Shown here in pieces: positions 17,032-24,833 of a stretch of DNA of 64,000 nt; positions within the stretch are counted from its first letter, which is position 1; each line of letters begins with the position of its first letter. Origin of the DNA: Paenisporosarcina sp. HGH0030 (GTDB lineage Bacteria > Bacillota > Bacilli > Bacillales_A > Planococcaceae); contig NZ_KE150421.1 of the NCBI RefSeq assembly GCF_000411295.1, forward strand, positions 2,007,451 through 2,071,450, written 5' to 3'. The position numbers and the translations under genes were made by a program. A model generated the notes under the pieces. The model worked only from the letters and a program-made list of their open reading frames with translations, made no database searches and was not told the origin of the DNA.

Positions 17032-17886
17032 ATGACATTCCATCAACATCCAACCACTTATACCAAGCATGTCCATTTACAAGTAGCGGACTTATCTCGC
17101 TCTATCATTTTTTATGAAAACATATTGGGACTTCGTATTTTGGATCAAACAAAATCAATTGTCAGTTTTACCACTAACGGACAAGATGCTATCTTAACAA
17201 TTGAACAACCTATAGAAGTCAGCAACCACCCCGCAAACGCTGTAGGACTGTACCATATGGCCTTGCTACTGCCTTCCAAGAAAGACCTAGGAATCGTTTT
17301 CAATCATATTCGCAGCACCGGTTATCCGTTTAGCGGAGCGTCCGATCACATGGTGAGCGAAGCGCTTTACTTGAATGATATAGATGGAAACGGCATTGAG
17401 CTCTATTACGACCGTAGCCCAGATGTGTGGAAATGGCAACGTGACATGGTTGAAATGACCATCGATCCACTTGATATTCAGAGTCTTGTGGCAAGTGCAG
17501 AGCAGACACCATTCAATGGCATGCCTGAAGGAACCCTTATGGGTCACGTTCACCTCCGTGTCGCAGATCTCGATGAAGCAGAAACGTTTTATGTAAAAGG
17601 ATTAGGATTCGATGTCGTGAATCGTTATGGAACACAAGCATTGTTCATATCTTCAAACGGCTACCATCATCATATTGCTCTTAATACATGGGGACACCCT
17701 AGTTCGATTAAACGCACGGAACAAACACTTGGAATGAAAAGTTTTTCAATCGTTTATCCAAGTGAAGAATCAAGACAAAAAGTTATTGCACAATTAAAAG
17801 AAATTGGTGCAACCGTTTCAGTACAAAGTGATTATGTAAGTGCGATAGATCCATCCGGTATTGAAGTTAAATTGTTTATCGCATAA
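17032..17886 (+). CDS. Two-module VOC protein, catechol 2,3-dioxygenase (CatE)-like
   Basis: 284 residues in two glyoxalase-fold halves. Module 1 begins HVHLQVADL and includes HMALLLP and GNGIELYYDR; module 2 begins HVHLRVADL and includes HHHIALNTW and DPSGIEVKLF. Metal ligands of extradiol dioxygenases would be His in HVHLRVADL, His in HHHIALNTW and Glu in GIEVKLF, all present in module 2. Size and layout match Bacillus CatE. ATG 17032 is preferred: AAGGAGA lies 6 nt upstream, while the ATG at 17026 touches it. No other aromatic catabolism gene is nearby. Confidence 0.87.
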   Translation: MTFHQHPTTYTKHVHLQVADLSRSIIFYENILGLRILDQTKSIVSFTTNGQDAILTIEQPIEVSNHPANAVGLYHMALLLPSKKDLGIVFNHIRSTGYPFSGASDHMVSEALYLNDIDGNGIELYYDRSPDVWKWQRDMVEMTIDPLDIQSLVASAEQTPFNGMPEGTLMGHVHLRVADLDEAETFYVKGLGFDVVNRYGTQALFISSNGYHHHIALNTWGHPSSIKRTEQTLGMKSFSIVYPSEESRQKVIAQLKEIGATVSVQSDYVSAIDPSGIEVKLFIA

Positions 17887-17926
17887 TTAAAGTCCCAAAT
17901 AGAGAAACAAGTCGATAAGATACAAC

Positions 17927-17974
17927 AAAAAGCCAAACCTAAACGGAAAACTTCCGAATATGTTTGGCTTTTTG
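17927..17974 (+). terminator. Terminator after the VOC gene
   Basis: AAAAAGCCAAAC pairs with GTTTGGCTTTTT; an inner CGGAA/TTCCG stem caps it. Confidence 0.85.
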
Positions 17975-18023
17975 TCTATGATCAAATTAATATCACAAAA
18001 TCCATAAAAATCATCATACACAC

Positions 18024-18049
18024 AATTGTCTCATATGGATGAGACAATT
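18024..18049. repeat. Inverted repeat upstream of the coat-like gene
   Basis: AATTGTCTCAT pairs with ATGAGACAATT around ATGG, with no T run. It could be an operator or a remnant; nothing links it to a gene. Confidence 0.4.
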
Positions 18050-18111
18050 AATTCCATATTAAAAGTCAATGAATTACTTGAACAATCAAATTTGAGAGTT
18101 CCATTACCTAA

Positions 18112-18138
18112 ACATTCATTTCAAACTTGCATAAATTA
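18112..18138 (+). promoter_or_regulatory. Sigma-K-type promoter
   Basis: AC (18112-18113), 16-nt spacer, then CATAAATTA (18130-18138). This fits the sigma-K pattern AC-N16/17-CATANNNTA. It lies 30 bases before the start of the Phe/Pro/Tyr-rich gene. Confidence 0.6.
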
Positions 18139-18168
18139 GAAAGATTTTATAATGAGGAGTGTAGTTAA

Positions 18169-18354
18169 ATGGTTATGCCATTCGGAAGATTTGATGAAAG
18201 ATCACGTTCGCGACAACGTTTCCCAAGTTTCCCAAGACCCCGAATATTCCCAAGGTTTCCGTTTTATCCGTTTTATCCGTTTTATCCGTATTATCCGTAT
18301 TATCCTTATTATCCTTATTACCCGGGATATGGATATCCAGGGTACGGTTATTAA
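18169..18354 (+). CDS. Phe/Pro/Tyr-rich small protein, probable spore coat or crust component
   Basis: 61 residues. A basic N-terminus (MPFGRFDERSRSRQR) is followed by tandem FPRFPFYPFYPFYPYYPYYP-type repeats and ends YGYPGYGY. The DNA repeats are 9 bp (TATCCGTAT and variants). Extreme aromatic composition resembles insoluble coat proteins crosslinked through tyrosine. GAGGAG precedes the ATG and a consensus-like sigma-K promoter lies at 18112-18138. An overlapping frame at 18152 is a shadow. No known family recognised; the coat role is inference from composition plus promoter. Confidence 0.7.
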   Translation: MVMPFGRFDERSRSRQRFPSFPRPRIFPRFPFYPFYPFYPYYPYYPYYPYYPGYGYPGYGY

Positions 18355-18473
18355 CAATTATTAAATGTTCATGAAATACACTTGATACTTTGGAAGAATT
18401 CTACTCTCTATGTCACAAAGTATGTACTCAAATAGGTAATTGAATGATTTACAGTGGGATTATTGTACAATTT

Positions 18474-18515
18474 AAAAGAGATGGTGATTCCATTGTGGAA
18501 TTCACCATCTCTTTT
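18474..18515. terminator. Bidirectional terminator hairpin
   Basis: AAAAGAGATGGTGA-type arm pairs with TCACCATCTCTTTT, with an inner TTCCA/TGGAA stem. It serves the coat-like gene (plus) and the broken tRNA synthetase gene (minus). Confidence 0.82.
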
Positions 18516-18517
18516 AC

Positions 18518-18949
18518 TCATTTCGCGTTTAATCTAAGCTTCTCTAACTCTTCTTCGATCAGATTTACATCAATTCGTTCAAATAAAGGACTTACTTGGA
18601 AAACTTGATAAGCTACTTTTTCAATTGGCTGCCATGAAAATGGAGCCAATTGTAACATTTCATTAACTTTTTCACTGGAAAACGGCAGAAATGGCGCTAA
18701 CAGTTGGGTGCAGTTAGAAATGATATGCACACATGTAAGCAGTACGTTTCGACAAGCTTCCCGTTTTTCATGAATGGTTTTCCACGGTTGCTGGGCGTCA
18801 AAGTATTTGTTTCCAAAGCGGATTGTTTCAAAGATGACTTCAATCGCTTGTTTAAAATGTCCGTTTTCAATGAGTAGCTCGACTTCATTGTATTTCGTTT
18901 TATTAGTGAAAGTTTCTTTTTTAGTGACACTATTGTTATACTTTTCCCA
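18518..18949 (-). pseudogene. C-terminal remnant of a methionyl-tRNA synthetase
   Basis: An open frame of about 143 codons with no valid start. It reads like the anticodon-binding domain of MetRS: FKQAIEVIFETIRFGNKYFD, QQPWKTIHEKREACRNVL, then LLAPFLPFSSEKV and LFERIDVNLIEEELEKL, ending without the C-terminal tRNA-binding (EMAP-like) domain. The Rossmann catalytic domain with HIGH and KMSKS is absent; the frame is closed upstream by a TGA at 18950, and the plus-strand MFS gene starts at 18992. Its intact terminator remains. Probably the tail of a second, short-form MetRS gene lost by deletion. Confidence 0.78.
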
Positions 18950-18991
18950 TCACAGATTTTTCATATTTTTTACATAAGAGGAGCAATTAAC

Positions 18992-20491
18992 ATGATAGAA
19001 CAAAGAAATTTACGCCTGGTCGTATCAGGCTTGCTTTTAGCGATTTTGATGGCTGCGATGGACAATACGATTGTTGCCACTGCACTTGGGTCGATATTGG
19101 CAGACTTAGGTGGAGTCGAGAGTTACGTGTGGATTACATCAGCATATGCTGTAGCCGTCTTGGCAGGGATGCCGATTTTCGGGAAATTATCCGATATGTA
19201 TGGACGCAAACGGTTCTTCGTCTTTGGACTGGCAATTTTCCTGATTGGTTCTGCTTTATGTGGAATCGCACAATCTGTCCCTCAATTGGCTGTATACAGA
19301 GCTATTCAAGGAATCGGCGGAGGCGCATTGATGCCGATTGCTTTTACGATTGTCTTTGATATCTTCCCTCCTGAAAAACGTGGGAAAATGACCGGATTAT
19401 TGGGAGGTGTATTCGGTGCTTCCAGTGTACTCGGTCCGTTACTTGGAGCCTTTATTACCGACACAATCAGCTGGCACTGGGTGTTTTATGTGAATGTGCC
19501 AATCGGAATTGTATCTCTATTTCTAATTCTGAAATTCTACAAAGAAACGAAGCAAAATGCGAAACTTAAGATTGATTGGCTTGGCGCGATCACCTTGATA
19601 ACAGCTGTTGTTAGCCTAATGTTTGGACTAGAGCTCGCCGGCAAAGAATTTGCCTGGAGTTCATGGCAAAGCTACACATTATTCGGGATTTTCATTGTGT
19701 TTTTGATTGTCTTCTTATGGGCAGAAACGAAAGCATCCGAACCAATCATTTCGTTTTGGATGTTCAAAAACCGTCTGTTCGCTTCTTCACAAGTACTCGC
19801 ATTTATTTTTGGTGCGACATTTGTCGGATTGACGATTTTCATACCTATTTTTGTTCAAGCCGTGTATGGGGGTTCCGCGACGAATGCCGGTATTATTCTG
19901 ATGCCGATGTTACTTGGATCTGTTGCCGGAAGTGCATTCGCAGGGATTGCACAAACCAAAATTTCCTATCAGAAAATAATGGCTATATCCGTAGTTTTCT
20001 ACGCAATTGGAATGGCATTCATGTCGACAATTTCTCCTGAAACAAGCCGTATTTTACTTACTTTGTATATGGTATTGGTTGGGATGGGCGTAGGGTTTTC
20101 ATTTTCATTACTGCCTTCGGCGAGTATGCATAAGATGGATTATCGCCATCGCGGTTCTGCCAACTCGACAAATTCATTTTTCCGGTCATTGGGTTTGGCG
20201 CTGGGTATTACCATATTCGGGTCATTGCAGACGAAATTGATGACTAATGAAATACAAGACAAGCTTGGGGGTTCTGGTCAAGATGCATCGCAGACAATTG
20301 ACAATTTACAGACCGTATTCCAACCCGAACAACGACAGATGATTCCATCAAACATTTTGGATGTCATTATCAATGCCATGTCGAATTCCATCTCGGCTAC
20401 TTTCCTTTGGTCACTCATCCCGATTGCCATTGCAATCGTTGCTGTATATTTCATGGGGAATGAGAAGCTGGAAGTTTCAAAAGAAAAGTAA
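18992..20491 (+). CDS. DHA2-family MFS multidrug transporter
   Basis: 499 residues, about fourteen hydrophobic helices, the size of DHA2 (EmrB/QacA-like) proton-driven efflux pumps. MDNTIVATALGSI in helix 1 is motif D1, GKLSDMYGRKRFFVFG is motif A, and GGVFGASSVLGPLLGAFI is motif C, the antiporter signature. AAGAGGAG sits 8 nt before the ATG. No regulator is adjacent; it replaced or abuts the lost part of a tRNA synthetase gene on the other strand. Confidence 0.9.
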   Translation: MIEQRNLRLVVSGLLLAILMAAMDNTIVATALGSILADLGGVESYVWITSAYAVAVLAGMPIFGKLSDMYGRKRFFVFGLAIFLIGSALCGIAQSVPQLAVYRAIQGIGGGALMPIAFTIVFDIFPPEKRGKMTGLLGGVFGASSVLGPLLGAFITDTISWHWVFYVNVPIGIVSLFLILKFYKETKQNAKLKIDWLGAITLITAVVSLMFGLELAGKEFAWSSWQSYTLFGIFIVFLIVFLWAETKASEPIISFWMFKNRLFASSQVLAFIFGATFVGLTIFIPIFVQAVYGGSATNAGIILMPMLLGSVAGSAFAGIAQTKISYQKIMAISVVFYAIGMAFMSTISPETSRILLTLYMVLVGMGVGFSFSLLPSASMHKMDYRHRGSANSTNSFFRSLGLALGITIFGSLQTKLMTNEIQDKLGGSGQDASQTIDNLQTVFQPEQRQMIPSNILDVIINAMSNSISATFLWSLIPIAIAIVAVYFMGNEKLEVSKEK

Positions 20492-20510
20492 CTGAAGACG
20501 ACAATAATTA

Positions 20511-20560
20511 AAGGGCTTTTCCTCCGTCATGAATGATGACGACGGAAAAAGCCCTGTTTT
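20511..20560 (+). terminator. Terminator after the DHA2 transporter gene
   Basis: AGGGCTTTTCCTCCGTC-type arm pairs with GACGGAAAAAGCCCT, followed by GTTTTTG. Confidence 0.85.
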
Positions 20561-20566
20561 TGTGTA

Positions 20567-20812
20567 TTACCCCTCAACATCGACAAATAGACTGAGGAGA
20601 AATCCAGCACAAAATATTGCCAGTAAAAAAGACGGTACTGCCAGTACTATTTTCAACCACGTGGGAGTGTCCTTGAACCTGTTAAATAACCGGAAAGCAA
20701 ACCACAAATGCATCCAACTAATGATGGTACGAATGATGGCGCTTTCCATCTTCATGTCATCGAAATGAACATATCGCTGAAGATTATCCATATCAGCAAA
20801 GAGGATTCCCAT
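20567..20812 (-). CDS. Small membrane protein downstream of recQ, start uncertain
   Basis: 81 codons from ATG 20812, but no ribosome binding site precedes it and the frame is open upstream to 20873, reading through a hydrophobic stretch (LLFFITALAF) that looks like the first half of a membrane helix. A second helix is LKIVLAVPSFLLAIFCAGFL. A better-placed start is the ATG overlapping the recQ stop (ATGA, 20880), which encodes MRPRILDHFRFF and would join this frame only by a -1 shift at a T5 run near 20848. So the gene is either frameshifted or starts at an unusual codon. Function unknown. Confidence 0.45.
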   Translation of the reverse strand: MGILFADMDNLQRYVHFDDMKMESAIIRTIISWMHLWFAFRLFNRFKDTPTWLKIVLAVPSFLLAIFCAGFLLSLFVDVEG

Positions 20813-20876
20813 AAAAGCTAGTGCAGTTATGAAAAAGAGTAGACGAAAAATCTGAAATGATCTAAAATCCTAGGTC

Positions 20877-22640
20877 TCATTGATTGATGGCATTCAAAAA
20901 TGCCACTCCATATTTCTCAAGTTTATTGGCACCTACACCACTGACTTCAAGAAACTCTTCCTCGGTTTTCGGACGTTTGGCACACATGTCTTTCAATGTT
21001 TTATCCGAGAAGATGACAAATGGCGGAACATTTGATTCGTCAGCCAATCGCTTTCTCACGATGCGCAGTTCTTCAAATAACGGATCATTGTCAGTAACTT
21101 GTTGGGTAACAATCGCCCCTTTGCGAAGGACTTTTTGATTTCCTTTCAGTACTTCTTTACTTTTCTCGGTAACATATATTGTTGGAAATGATCCATGTTC
21201 GACTGCGAGTAAGTCCTGTGAAATCATGAACTCCATCAAGTTCGCTACATCTTTCGCACTGTAATGCTTTAATATACCGTACGTTGTCAGTCTGTCAAAT
21301 CCAAATTCAATTACCTTTTTATTTCTGGATCCCGTCAGTACTTGGGCTGTCAGCATTTTTCCGAATTTCTGTCCCATTCGAATGACGCATGAAAGGACCA
21401 TTTGGACATCTTGTGTAACGTCCTGACTTTCCCGTTGGTCGGTGCAATTGCTACATTGGCCGCAAACGTCTGCATCGGCGTCACCAAAATAGTGAATGAT
21501 GAATTGCTGCAGACAATTTTCTGTATGACAGTAGTCAACCATTCCCTGCAACTTGATAAGTTCGCCGGGTATACGACTTGGGTCTTGTGCTTGATCAATC
21601 AGGAATCGTTGGGTCTGAACATCCTGTGAGGCATAGAGTACAACACACGCACTCGGCAATCCATCACGACCTGCACGTCCTGCCTCCTGGTAATAACTCT
21701 CCATATTTTTCGGCAGTTGATAATGGATAACATAGCGAATATTTGATTTGTCGATACCCATTCCAAAGGCATTTGTCGCCACCATCACCTGAACTTCATC
21801 TTTAAGGAAACGTTCCTGCTCATAGGTGCGGTCCTCATCGTACATACCGCCGTGATATTTTGCCACGCTAATTCCTCGTTTTTGCAGCATGTCGTGAATA
21901 TGATTGACTGTTTTTCGAGTAGCTGCATAAATAATGCCTGATTCGTTTTCATTTTTCATTAAATAATCTTTGACAAATTTTTCACGGTCTTGTCCACGAA
22001 TAACAGAGAATGTTAAATTTGATCGTTCAAAACCGGTCATTACAGTGTTTTCTTCCGTGATATTCAGAATTCGGCAAATGTCTTCGCGCACTTGTGGTGT
22101 GGCAGTGGCAGTTAATGCAAGGACTGTCGGTTTATTCGGGAAAAGCTCGGTCATTCGACTGATTAATCGGTAACTTGGACGGAAATCATGTCCCCATTGA
22201 GAAATACAATGTGCTTCGTCAACAGCTATCAATGGTACTGGAATATCCCGAAGTTCATTCAAAAAGGACTGGGAGTCCAATCTTTCTGGGGCAATATATA
22301 AAAGTTTGACAGCTCCGCGTTGCACATCATACAGTACTTCACGCACTTCTTCATGACTCAATGAACTATTGATATATGCCGCATGAATGCCCGCTTCCAG
22401 TAAGGTATCCACCTGGTCTTTCATTAATGAAATCAATGGAGAAACAACAATCGTAGTACCTTCTAAAACTAGTGCCGGTATTTGATAGCAGATAGATTTC
22501 CCGCCACCAGTCGGCATCACGCATATTGAATTGTCGCCATTTAGTACTTGTGTAATTACTTGTTCCTGTCCGGTTCGGAATGACTCATATCCAAAAAAGG
22601 TTTGTAAGTATTTTGTTGCTTGTTCTAACACATGTGTCAC
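20877..22640 (-). CDS. recQ: ATP-dependent DNA helicase RecQ
   Basis: 587 residues, full length. Helicase motifs in order: Walker A MPTGGGKSICYQ (about 40), DEAH-type box VDEAHCISQWGHDFRP, motif III LTATATP, and motif VI QEAGRAGRDG. A zinc-binding Cys cluster (CGQCSNC with upstream C) precedes the RQC winged helix, and an HRDC domain closes the protein (about 510-587). RecQ unwinds forked DNA 3' to 5' in recombination repair. GGAGTGAC precedes the ATG. It follows the DUF1836 gene by 43 nt. Confidence 0.95.
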   Translation of the reverse strand: MTHVLEQATKYLQTFFGYESFRTGQEQVITQVLNGDNSICVMPTGGGKSICYQIPALVLEGTTIVVSPLISLMKDQVDTLLEAGIHAAYINSSLSHEEVREVLYDVQRGAVKLLYIAPERLDSQSFLNELRDIPVPLIAVDEAHCISQWGHDFRPSYRLISRMTELFPNKPTVLALTATATPQVREDICRILNITEENTVMTGFERSNLTFSVIRGQDREKFVKDYLMKNENESGIIYAATRKTVNHIHDMLQKRGISVAKYHGGMYDEDRTYEQERFLKDEVQVMVATNAFGMGIDKSNIRYVIHYQLPKNMESYYQEAGRAGRDGLPSACVVLYASQDVQTQRFLIDQAQDPSRIPGELIKLQGMVDYCHTENCLQQFIIHYFGDADADVCGQCSNCTDQRESQDVTQDVQMVLSCVIRMGQKFGKMLTAQVLTGSRNKKVIEFGFDRLTTYGILKHYSAKDVANLMEFMISQDLLAVEHGSFPTIYVTEKSKEVLKGNQKVLRKGAIVTQQVTDNDPLFEELRIVRKRLADESNVPPFVIFSDKTLKDMCAKRPKTEEEFLEVSGVGANKLEKYGVAFLNAINQ

Positions 22641-22683
22641 TCCTTATCTGTTACAGATTGAAAGTTAATGATATTCAAGTTCT

Positions 22684-23289
22684 TCATTTTTTTGGTAGTA
22701 CATCGCCCGTGACCCTTTGTGATTCCTCTTTTAATTCATCAATTAACAGCTCCGCTGCTCTACGGTACGAGTTACTGATGTTAACCAGTGAGGTGATCAG
22801 AAGAATTTTCTCCAATTTTTCCGCTTCGCTGTCTTTCATTTGGGCCACTTCTTTGTGGACATCTATTGCTCTTTTTTGGAATTCCGACTCGAAATCCGAG
22901 GCATTCCCACTCTGAATAGCAAGATAGCTATTATAGAATTTTTCTAACTCAAAGTCTTCATTTGTCAGTTTGGAATTAAGACCGTCCAGCGTTGACTTAA
23001 TGTCATTGATTGATAGAGCACCTTTTAATTGATAGACCAAACTGATCAAGATGAGATGCTTCTTCGAATATTTTTTATTTTTTATAGGAATGAACAGCTT
23101 CGCTTTCGCATAGTTGTTGATCATAGTTTTGGTCAAAACTTTTTCTTCTTCATTGCGCTTTGTACTTTTAAAAGTGTGATCAAATAATTGAATGACTTGA
23201 TCCATATATAAATCGATATCGGGCATTTCCTGAAGTGAAATGTTCTTCTCTAAAGAAAGTTTCCTCAACAATTCTTGTGTGTTTTCCAT
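22684..23289 (-). CDS. DUF1836 family protein
   Basis: 201 residues, helical and soluble. PDIDLYMDQVIQLFDHTFK and LTKTMINNYAKAKLF in the first half match the DUF1836 pattern, in which the NNY segment resembles a MerR-type helix-turn-helix. GALSINDIK and the charged C-terminal helices follow. I chose ATG 23289 with GAGGGA 6 nt upstream; the earlier in-frame ATG at 23316 has none. Likely DNA-binding but target unknown. It may be co-transcribed with recQ. Confidence 0.78.
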   Translation of the reverse strand: MENTQELLRKLSLEKNISLQEMPDIDLYMDQVIQLFDHTFKSTKRNEEEKVLTKTMINNYAKAKLFIPIKNKKYSKKHLILISLVYQLKGALSINDIKSTLDGLNSKLTNEDFELEKFYNSYLAIQSGNASDFESEFQKRAIDVHKEVAQMKDSEAEKLEKILLITSLVNISNSYRRAAELLIDELKEESQRVTGDVLPKK

Positions 23290-23431
23290 CTTGTATCCCT
23301 CGGTTTTCATTGGCATTTAGTAGTTTCAGTGTAACTTAAAAAAGACCAAGCGTAAATATTGACTAGATGGTGATATAGTTATATCGTTAAACATAGTATT
23401 AATAACTACATATTGAATTGGGGGCATTTAA

Positions 23432-24079
23432 ATGCACGCTTATATTCGAGAACCTTTTAATAGTTTATCTCATTTAGTCGGTGCGGTATTATCTGTCATT
23501 GCGTTAATTGCTATGACTGTCAAAGCATCTATAAGTGATGTGCCTGTTCTTCATATTGTCGCCGTTATCATATTTGGCATCAGCATGGTTTTATTGTATA
23601 CAGCATCCGCCACTTATCATATGGTAATTGCGAAGGACAATGTCATTGCTTTTTTCAGAAGACTTGATCACTCCATGATTTTTTTGTTGATTGCAGGATC
23701 GTACGCTCCTTTCTGCTTAATTGCTCTAAACGGCAAGAATGGATTTGTTTTATTTTCTGTCGTTACTGGTTTAGCGATCGCAGGTATTCTGTTTAAAATG
23801 GTGTGGTTCAACTGTCCGCGATGGCTTTCCACTGCTCTTTATATTGGAATGGGTTGGATTATTGTTTTTCTTGCCTCACCACTTACGGCAACTTTAAGTG
23901 CGAAGGGACTTTGGTTGCTCGTTGTTGGTGGAATCATGTACACAATAGGAGGTGTCATTTACGGTGCCAAGCCCAGTTTCATGAAATCCAAATACCTCGG
24001 TTTTCATGAAATTTTCCACATCTTCATTTTACTTGGAACTCTTTGTCACTTTTTGTGTGTATATATGTACGTATTATAG
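23432..24079 (+). CDS. Hemolysin III family (PAQR-type) membrane protein
   Basis: 215 residues, seven hydrophobic helices. Opens with REPFNSLSHLVGAVLSV (conserved Glu and His), has SATYHMV in helix 2-3, RRLDHSMIFLLIAGSYAPF and the C-terminal GFHEIFHIFILLGTLCHF. The conserved His residues and Asp are the metal site shared with adiponectin/progestin receptors. Despite the name, the bacterial function is unclear; hydrolase activity on lipids is one proposal. GGGGGCA precedes the ATG. Single-gene unit. Confidence 0.92.
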   Translation: MHAYIREPFNSLSHLVGAVLSVIALIAMTVKASISDVPVLHIVAVIIFGISMVLLYTASATYHMVIAKDNVIAFFRRLDHSMIFLLIAGSYAPFCLIALNGKNGFVLFSVVTGLAIAGILFKMVWFNCPRWLSTALYIGMGWIIVFLASPLTATLSAKGLWLLVVGGIMYTIGGVIYGAKPSFMKSKYLGFHEIFHIFILLGTLCHFLCVYMYVL

Positions 24080-24090
24080 AAAAGTAACGA

Positions 24091-24134
24091 AGTGCCAGGC
24101 ACCGGTTTTCTCAGAACCTTTGCCTGGCACTTTT
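24091..24134 (+). repeat. GCCAGGCAC-type palindromic element acting as terminator
   Basis: AGTGCCAGGCA pairs with TGCCTGGCACT, with an inner GGTT/AACC stem, then TTTT. Related elements occur at 31264, 36621, 36728 and 43027. Confidence 0.78.
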
Positions 24135-24168
24135 GTATTGTTGCAACTGGCGTATGAATGGAACCCAA

Positions 24169-24195
24169 ACCCTTCTTCGACAAAGCCATATACTA
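24169..24195 (+). promoter_or_regulatory. Sigma-K-type promoter
   Basis: AC (24169-24170), 16-nt spacer, CATATACTA (24187-24195), an exact fit to AC-N16-CATANNNTA. It lies 31 bases before the start of the collagen-like gene. Confidence 0.62.
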
Positions 24196-24226
24196 ACTCG
24201 AATACAGTTTAAAGGAGGTACTCATT

Positions 24227-24667
24227 TTGGTTAATCAATTTCCCCCATTTCCACCTGGTGATGGCTCGCCAAACTTCCCTGGACGTGGTCCTGGATTTCC
24301 ACCAGGATTCCCTGGACAAGGAGGATTTCCAGGTCAAGGTGGTTTCCCCGGGCAAGGTCCTGGATTCCCTGGTCAAGGAGGTGGCCAACAACCTTCAGGC
24401 GGCCCGCCGTCTGGTCCACCACCATCTTTCGTTCCTCAGCAAGCTGCCGGTGCTCGAGGTGGAGTTTCGGCTTTTGCAGTAGATCCCGGTGCGATTAGGG
24501 GCTGTTTGTTCCGGTTTACGTTTATATGGCTACGAAATGGTCGTTCTTTCTGGTTTTTCCCAACATTCGTTGGCAGACAATCCGTTGCAGGTTGGCGTTG
24601 GAATGGCCGTAGATGGACTTATTACGGAACAGATTTAGACAGAATCTCATCTTTCCAGTGTTTCTAG
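24227..24667 (+). CDS. Gly/Pro/Gln-rich collagen-like protein with conserved C-terminal aromatic domain
   Basis: 146 residues. Residues 1-75 are low-complexity PGFPGQGG repeats (in-frame 18-bp DNA repeats near 24300-24375). Residues about 85-146 form a conserved Trp/Arg/Phe-rich domain (FIWLRNGRSFWFFPTFVG, then VAGWRWNGRRW and DLDRISSFQCF) that I recognise from many Bacilli proteins of unknown function, often mislabelled transporter. TTG start with AAAGGAGG 8 nt upstream. The sigma-K-type promoter at 24169 suggests mother-cell expression and a coat or exosporium role; that is inference. Confidence 0.75.
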   Translation: MVNQFPPFPPGDGSPNFPGRGPGFPPGFPGQGGFPGQGGFPGQGPGFPGQGGGQQPSGGPPSGPPPSFVPQQAAGARGGVSAFAVDPGAIRGCLFRFTFIWLRNGRSFWFFPTFVGRQSVAGWRWNGRRWTYYGTDLDRISSFQCF

Positions 24668-24689
24668 AACTTTTTTCTGTACAAAAATG

Positions 24690-24741
24690 AAGAGGACGCG
24701 ATAAAGTCATTAACCTTGACTTTGTCGCGTCCTCTTTTTTT
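24690..24741 (+). terminator. Strong terminator after the collagen-like gene
   Basis: AAGAGGACGCGA-type arm (20 bp) pairs with TCGCGTCCTCTT and is followed by seven T. Confidence 0.9.
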
Positions 24742-24833
24742 ATTTAGCTATATTAAAGAATGTTGGCTCATGCGTAAATGCGGCTAGTGACGAAAAACAA
24801 CAGGATAGTTTACCAAAGCCTTTAATTTAAAAT

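Noticed and set aside
18152-18364. Frame overlapping the coat-like gene with FIRFIRFIRIIRII repeats
   Set aside because: Shadow of the same DNA repeat in another frame; the ribosome binding site fits the 18169 ATG instead.
20529-20768. 79-codon plus-strand frame after the DHA2 pump
   Set aside because: Begins inside the pump's terminator hairpin and is antisense to the membrane protein frame; no ribosome binding site.
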